DNA of 64,000 bases from Gnetum montanum (taxonomy: Eukaryota > Streptophyta > Gnetopsida > Gnetales > Gnetaceae), in contig MNCI01004501.1 in NCBI GenBank assembly GCA_015680685.1, forward strand, positions 1,256,854 to 1,320,853, read 5' to 3'. The position numbers and the translations under genes are program-made. The notes beneath the pieces are model-generated. The model saw only the letters and a program-made list of their open reading frames with translations. It had not been told where the DNA came from and did no database searches. Below, piece by piece: positions 58,561-64,000 of the stretch; within the stretch, counting starts at the first letter, position 1, and every line of letters begins with the position of its first letter.

Positions 58561-60159
58561 CCTAGAGCCAAGACAAGATAGTGCAACTACTACCTCATTG
58601 GATGGACAACCACTCTTTATATTTCGTGTCTCCTCCTTTCAACTTAGTCATGGAGGAGATGGCCATCTATGCTAACCACACATATGGATCCTTAGTTTTT
58701 CACTTTTTATTTTACACATTTCTTTTTACACTTTGTTGGTTTTTACCTCTTTTTGGTTTTTCATTCTATTGATTTTCTTGATTTTTTATTTTACAACATG
58801 ATTATTATGTTTTATCTTTCTTGAATATTTTATACTTTCTTATATATTTTATATTTTACTTTATTTTTTTGTGTGTGAATTTTCACTACTTTTGCTAATA
58901 AAAGTGCTTTATTACTGTAGGAAAAAATTCCAATGTTGTTGTTTACTAATGCTAGTTTATGCTTAATGTTGTGAATGTTAATGTTTGGTTTTTATTTTTG
59001 AATTTTGATGTTTGATGAATAAGACATGGTTTATTTTTCATGGAATAGGTAGTGAATCCATATCATCCACCCATCCACAACCTCTATGGTTTTCCTTATT
59101 CTGGAAGTTTGAGGTCCCTTTTATTAAATAAACATTTAATAAATTTGTGACCTTTGGTAGTTTTTGGAATTAGGAAGTATTCAAAGGTTTGCATAGGATG
59201 TGACTTCAAGGGGACTTAATACTCTTCGTATTCTTCTACTTACTTAGGTGCTTAAGTGTTTTCATAGACTTCTTACAGTTCTATGTCATCCAATAATAGG
59301 AATTCAAATAAAGTCTTTACATGGTGTGGTTCCCATCCAAAAAGATAGGAAAAAAACAACATAATGGGAATTCAAAGCACACCCCTTAGACAAATAAACA
59401 GGCTATAAGCATTGGTTATGGAACTAGAAAGACATGTTACCCATGCCTGAAGATCCCCTCTAACTAAGGCCTTCTCTCACTCCTTGCTTTCTTCTATTAT
59501 CTTTATGGAATGGTGGTTGTTGTATAGGAGCACTCTTGTGTTTTGAAGGGGTGGATTGGTCTTAGAGTGGCGATGTGAAGTCACTGAAAGAGATTGGTTT
59601 TGGTGTGGACTAAGGATGGATCTTCTCAAGTCATTTTAAACACAAACTTCACCAAGGACTTCTTATGACCTTAATTCGGAATTCCATCTCACCTTCTTAG
59701 TCATTCATCTATGCTACCCATAACTCACCTAACTACTGATTTTCATGTTATGCTCGATTTCTTAGTTTGATGTGTTGGAATTCTTGGATAGATTATTTTT
59801 TTTTTGGTCCTTAACTTTTCATAACTATTAATTAACTATGGGGCCCATGGACTCCTTAGTTAAGGTTATGCAAGGGAAAAAAGGATGTGTGCTTGTTATG
59901 GGGAGGGCCCACTTGCATATCTCTTGGTTTGGATAGTTAAGTCCCTTGCCTTAGACATTGCTACAATCCTATCTTTCATGTGCTCCATTGTACATCAAGC
60001 TTTGTACTCCTTAAAACCTTCATAAAATTTCATTCTCCAACCATTTTCTCAATTTTCTAGGCTTCAACATCCTCTTCTACTATTTTCATCATGTTAGTTG
60101 CTTTTTATACTTCCATTTAACTCCAAATTCACTCAAAAACTCCTTGTATTTTCAAGCTT
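58561..60159 (+). other. Element D 3' noncoding region
   Basis: No gene. PPT-like TTAGTCATGGAGGAGA at about 58644-58659, a short run of TTTTACAC units near 58700-58730, the hairpin at 59311-59390, and a block at 59830-59925 conserved with B 36800-36880. Confidence 0.65.
59311..59390 (+). other. Conserved post-integrase hairpin (element D copy)
   Basis: GTCTTTACATGGTGTGG, TTCCCAT (59330-59336), A-rich loop, ATGGGAA (59364-59370), TTCAAAGCACACCCCTTAGA. Confidence 0.65.
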
Positions 60160-60270
60160 GATCAACGTTAATGGTGGTCAATAGCCATGTCAATTAGGCC
60201 TAGTTGATGCAGTCGTTGGGCCCTGTCGACTAGGCCTTGTCGACGCAACACAAAAAGTCTATAAATACCA
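60160..60270 (+). promoter_or_regulatory. Internal U3-like promoter module of element D
   Basis: GGTCAATAGCC, then GGCCTAGTTGATGCAG, GGGCCCTGTCGACTAGGCC, TTGTCGACGCAAC and TATAAATA at 60260-60267. Unit style matches D's own 5' LTR U3 (50942-51060). The donor-like site downstream has lost its GT (AAAGGATAGATC near 60430). Confidence 0.6.
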
Positions 60271-60450
60271 TCATACACTTTGCAATTTTTTATCATTTTC
60301 TTCATAATTTCTTAGGATATAGTTTAGACAAAATTTTCCAATTACATATTCAAAAATGTTTTAAAATCTAGAAATGTCATAAATTTTCCAAAAATCTAAA
60401 TATTTAAAATTTTATCCAGGGATCTCTAAAGGATAGATCTTAGTCATCCT

Positions 60451-61939
60451 CATTGCTACAAGAATATACCAACAAGTCTTGGAATAACCTCTTCACTATC
60501 ATATCATATTATCTTATTAAATATTTAATATCCAAAAATGTCATAAATTTTCTTATAAAAGTATAAATTGTATATATTTTATTCAAGCATCTTCAAAGGT
60601 GTTGAAACCATTTCCAACATGACACTTTGAAAAATAGAAAATATGAATTTTTCAAGGAAGAAGCTCTCCAATTTAATTACACCATAGCATGAAATTCTTC
60701 ATGATGATTCCAATGATACCCATATTATGTGTGTACTTTCCACAAAATTGTTCCATGATAACATCAATGATTCCATTGGTTAATAGTCCTTAATTTCAAA
60801 AATATCTCATGTATTTCCACATCCATAGATGAAGGCACATAGGTAGGACAAATAATATTATGCAAATCATTGAAATGGACTATGATGTCAATCAAACAAG
60901 CATTAGTGTAAGACAAGTTGTTAATTAAGTTAGCATTAAATCCAAATGGACTGTGACGTCATCATAACCATAACATTAACGGAAGTGATGACATGTCATC
61001 ATTAAAGATGGAACTATATTAATGCCAAAGCATAATTTAAATGCCACTACAACTACTAATGGTCCCACTAAAGCAAAAGGATGTAAAAGTAGAGATAGGC
61101 TTGTACCATTATAAATTTAAAGCATGTTAGATTTGAATTACTGTAATTTTTAAGAGGTTAAAGTGCATTAAACCTAGTTGGATCTTCACTCAACATGACT
61201 ACAGACCAAGCAAAGAAGGATATAGAATAGGAAGAATATTGTTGATGAAAGAAGACAATCTTGACCAACTTGGGATTTACTTGTTTTTGGTGGGTGTTGG
61301 TTCCTGGCTCCACCAAGGCATATATACCTCCAAATAGCTTACGTTGGAATTTTAAGCTAATGATCAAGTTTTTATATAAGTTTAGCAAAGCTAATATTAA
61401 AAAAAAACTAATGAGTAGTTTTACCAATTAAATATCTAGCTTCCTCATTTAGTTATCTTTTATGAATTAAATTCTAACCTTTGATACCTCTTTCAATTAT
61501 TGAGTTCTAAATTTCACAATAATTTAAATAGTAAATAGAATAGCTTTAGGAAAAAATATATCTAATAAATTTCAGCTATCTATAAAGATGCCTTCCTAAT
61601 TAACAAATTGCAAGAAAAGTGTTATATAGATTAGAGACGTCAAGGAAATAATTTATTATTCTTAGCTCAAATTTAAAGCTCAAAATAGCAATTTTTCACA
61701 CTATGTCTATTTAGACTTGAAACTTTTTAAAGCTATCTAATTCAAAATCATAGTGAAAATGAGTTAAACCTCTACATGTAGAGAAAATAGCTCATTTAAG
61801 AACTACCATATACTATTCTAAAACTCGTGATGATTTAGCTATGCAATTGATTAAGCTATAAAATAGTTGAAAATAATGTAAAAGATAAGCTGAATAAAAA
61901 GAAAAACTTATTTAAAATGACATTGAAAATTAATGTTGA
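60451..61939. other. Unclassified AT-rich sequence
   Basis: I see no supported gene. The strings around 60370-60430 and 60540-60600 resemble each other (AAATGTCATAAATTTTC twice), suggesting a local duplication. The 61158-61427 antisense open stretch has no recognisable motif. Confidence 0.4.
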
Positions 61940-62144
61940 TTACAAATTTCTTCAAACTTTGTCTTAGTTCCTCCTTCTCCTGTTGGTTTGCCTCAAGCTC
62001 TTCTTTAATAGGTTATCTTGTGTAGTTACAACAGTTATAGAAAATAAATAAAACCTATGACATTATCATCCTAATGGTTTCTTCATATAGTGACAAACTA
62101 TTTATTAGTTGCTGAAATGAATCAAAAGTTATGTTGATTTTTTT

Positions 62145-62301
62145 AATTAGTAACCTTTATTAGATAGTTGCTAAGAAATCTTCTAGTAACTATAAATTAA
62201 TCTTATTGCCAAGTTAAGCTCTNAATTAGTAACCTTTATTAGATAGTTGCTAAGAAATCTTCTAGTAAGTATAAATTAACCTTATTGCCAAGTTAAGCTC
62301 T
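62145..62301. other. 78-bp duplication across a single-N join
   Basis: 62145-62222 and 62224-62301 are the same 78 bp with two substitutions, separated by one N (62223). Most simply, unmerged overlapping contig ends from two haplotypes or reads. Confidence 0.8.
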
Positions 62302-62493
62302 TAGGTTCTAATTGGTGCAGCTTCTAAATGACTTTCTTAGAACTCTATTCATGTATATCTAGGTTAGATAATGAATTAATAAACTCTTGCAATGTAGTTC
62401 CTAATATTGTGGAAGGTTTCTCAAATTCCATCTTCTACTCATTAATTTTCATCATTACTTTAACTACTACCATGATTATGTTGTCCAAAAATT

Positions 62494-62540
62494 CTTTCTT
62501 AAATTGTTGTAAGTTTNCTTTCTTAAATTGTTGTAAGTTT
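62494..62540. other. 23-bp duplication across a single-N join
   Basis: CTTTCTTAAATTGTTG and the following 7 bases occur on both sides of the N at 62517. Same kind of assembly overlap. Confidence 0.8.
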
Positions 62541-63129
62541 TCCTTTATTTCAATAGAAGTTGTGATTAGATTATGAGCTCTTTGTTTAACCTACTCATAA
62601 AAAGCTTTTTTTCTATTTAATTTTTTCTATTCCAATTCTTATCACTTTGATCCATTCTTTTTAAAATTTAAATTTTGAGATTAGATCTTGGAGATTAGGC
62701 TATGCCATGAAAGACTAATCAAGACCTTTATACTTTTAAGTTTCTTCCAACTGTGAGCTCATGGATACCATTTTTTCTTCTAACCACTATTAAGCTCACT
62801 TCTTATTTTCAAGCACGGATTCTTTTTTTATCATAACTACTTTCATTTTCTCATTAAGATCTTTAAGAGTTTTGAGCCTTTTTTTCAACCTACTGATCTC
62901 TTTTTTATTGTACTCTAAGAATTGTTTTAACCTATCCAATGTGTCTAAGTAAAATAGCTCTTTTCTTGAGCATATCTTTAATAGATATATTTACATTTTG
63001 TAAAATTTTGCCTATGCTTGTGTTAGGAAAAATTATTTGTGTTAATCAAGGAACTTGTTTAAGAGTCCTATATTTTCTTAAATTTCTAGGGCTACCTTTT
63101 CTTATCATCATCATCATCATCATCATCCT

Positions 63130-63650
63130 AGCATTATCCCAACAAAATATGGTTGACTACATGAATAATTTTTCATCATTAACCTCTATGAACATCTAGA
63201 TCATTTTTTAGTTTTAGTTTCTTCTGATCATCTTTAATTATTTTTCATATGTTTTCTTTGGTCTTTTTGTTCATGGATTTCCTAGAACAGTGATATAAAA
63301 ACTTTTGTTTATAGGCTCATTATTTGATCTTCTTTGCACATGTTCAAACCATTTAAGCTATCAATATTGTAGCTTATTTGAAATATAAATCACTCCAAGT
63401 CTTCCTCTAATGTTTTTATTATGTATTTTATCTCTTCTAGTAACATTTAACATCCATTAAAGCATTTGCATTTCTACCATACTAATTTGTTGTTCATGGT
63501 TGTTTTTGTACTATCCAACATTAAACACCATATAAGATAACATGCCTAATTGTTATCTTATAAAATGTTTCCTTTAATTTTATTGGAATTCATTTAACCA
63601 TCTTTCCTTAATTTTATTTCTAATATCTTTATCAATTTTTCCATATGATT
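63130..63650 (-). pseudogene. RTE-type LINE, C-terminal end of reverse transcriptase ORF
   Basis: Minus strand, in order: EQQISMVEMQML near 63470-63510, NVTRRDKIHNKNIRGRLGV near 63385-63455, LKWFEHVQRR near 63325-63355, and NP then TKRPKKTYEK near 63240-63280. This follows the C-terminal pattern of plant RTE LINEs (MLRWM, TRxDRIRNExI, RWFGHVxRR, GRPKKTW). Heavily decayed; a (ATC)n run lies at 63103-63127. Confidence 0.72.
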
Positions 63651-63690
63651 AGAGGATTGATTGTAGGTAGTGGAGCTGGCCAATAAATGA

Positions 63691-63775
63691 GAGTGTAAGA
63701 CTAGAACTTCCAAAGAGGTCATCCATCCCAGTACGACTCTAGCTCAAGCATGTTTAATTACATAGCTACACTTTC
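63691..63775 (-). pseudogene. 5S rRNA-like sequence (Cassandra-type LTR or 5S pseudogene)
   Basis: On the minus strand this aligns with about the last 85 nt of plant 5S rRNA, including the A box, intermediate element and C box (GTACTGGGATGGATGACCTC at 63715-63734 against GTACTGGGATGGGTGACCTC). Nearly all differences are C-to-T or G-to-A. The first third of 5S (beyond 63775) is not recognisable. Could be the LTR of a Cassandra-like TRIM, a dispersed 5S pseudogene or a 5S-derived SINE head; no Met primer site or second copy is visible. Confidence 0.72.
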
Positions 63776-64000
63776 TAATTAGTTGAATTGAAATCCTAAG
63801 TGTAATTATCAAATCTATGGAATTTTAAAAGTTAATGTGAGAGTTGACATACTTTCGTTGATTTGAGATTCAAATTAGAATTGAACTTATTCTAAATTGT
63901 TGTTAAATTAGTGCTAATATTTTCCTAAGAGTTAAGCTCAATCATGTTTAATAATATATTTTTTTGAACTCTTATGAGACTACTTGATTTCTTGTAGAAC
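63776..64000. other. Unclassified end of window
   Basis: AT-rich, no frame. If the 5S-like sequence is part of a Cassandra LTR, the LTR start would be expected here, but I cannot place it. Confidence 0.3.

Larger units (their letters stand above)
50942..60450 (+). mobile_element. Element D: Ty3/gypsy (Athila/Tat-like) retrotransposon, 5' LTR to internal promoter
   Basis: Plus strand: 5' LTR, primer site, gag, protease, RT (interrupted by solo LTR H), RNase H, integrase, 3' noncoding region, hairpin, internal promoter module. Homology fades at about 60450, just after the former splice-donor region. No aORF or 3' LTR is seen before the window ends. RT/RNase H has a deletion near 56930. Right boundary approximate. 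Confidence 0.87.
61940..62930 (-). pseudogene. Antisense coiled-coil protein remnant, unidentified
   Basis: Minus strand gives heptad-rich charged segments: IKEELEANQQEKEELRQSLK near 62000 and FLEYNKKEISRLKKRLKTLK near 62870-62930, then LEEKMVSMSSQLEE near 62740-62790. Several stops. I do not recognise the family. Possibly a coiled-coil ORF of another retroelement or a dead host gene fragment. The two single-N joins at 62223 and 62517 fall inside it. Confidence 0.45.

Noticed and set aside
62145-62301. 78-bp tandem repeat
   Set aside because: The copies abut a single N, as do two other joins; treated as unmerged contig ends.
63103-63127. ATC trinucleotide run as a functional repeat
   Set aside because: Short microsatellite in a decayed LINE 3' end.
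1-64000. tRNA genes, rRNA operons, riboswitches or bacterial features
   Set aside because: None seen, apart from the 5S-like remnant; the window has plant retroelement content throughout.

Overview
The window looks like intergenic DNA from a large plant nuclear genome. It is almost entirely decayed, nested LTR retrotransposons of one Ty3/gypsy clade. Evidence: repeated gag, protease, RT, RNase H and integrase remnants; LTRs starting TGATGA/TGATGG and ending TCATCA; primer sites resembling the complement of plant tRNA-Asp; an RT box F(M/I)DDFS; integrase without a chromodomain. These traits, plus a coding region after integrase, point to the Athila/Tat (OTA) group. I see no intact host gene. 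Every long reading frame is broken by stops and frameshifts, mostly of the C-to-T/G-to-A kind expected of methylated repeats. The species cannot be determined from what I see.

Layout. 1-1329: unclassified, perhaps an older retroelement. 1330-14441: element A (minus), nearly full length, both LTRs and a post-integrase ORF (aORF). 14442-16380: unclassified, with tandem repeats. 16381-23430: element F (minus), 5' LTR to integrase, carrying a mis-oriented contig. 23431-28332: element G (plus), 5'-truncated pol. 28333-41504: element B (plus), complete except for the last part of its 3' LTR, with the best-preserved aORF. 41505-48120: a circularly permuted gag-LTR-gag arrangement (C and E), pol deleted. 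48121-50941: older sequence with a LINE remnant, interrupted by a solo LTR (48775-49601) with a CATTG target duplication. 50942 to about 60450: element D (plus), 5' LTR to 3' noncoding region, interrupted by solo LTR H (55567-56407). 60450-64000: unclassified AT-rich DNA, an antisense coiled-coil remnant, an antisense RTE-type LINE 3' end and an antisense 5S rRNA-like sequence.

How the parts work together. An intact element would be transcribed from the LTR TATA box, primed by tRNA-Asp, and would make Gag-Pol. The unusual part lies between integrase and the 3' LTR: about 2 kb of conserved noncoding sequence with an A-rich-loop hairpin whose stem shows compensatory changes, an internal U3-like promoter module with its own TATA box, a plausible GT-AG intron, and an ORF of about 950 codons (globular N-terminus, long helical/coiled-coil C-terminus). 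In A, B and D the internal promoter resembles that element's own LTR U3. Four copies (A, B, D, G) also share an Asp-to-Asn change at the second catalytic position of integrase. These are the observations most worth following up. All domain calls are from reading by eye; no database search was run.
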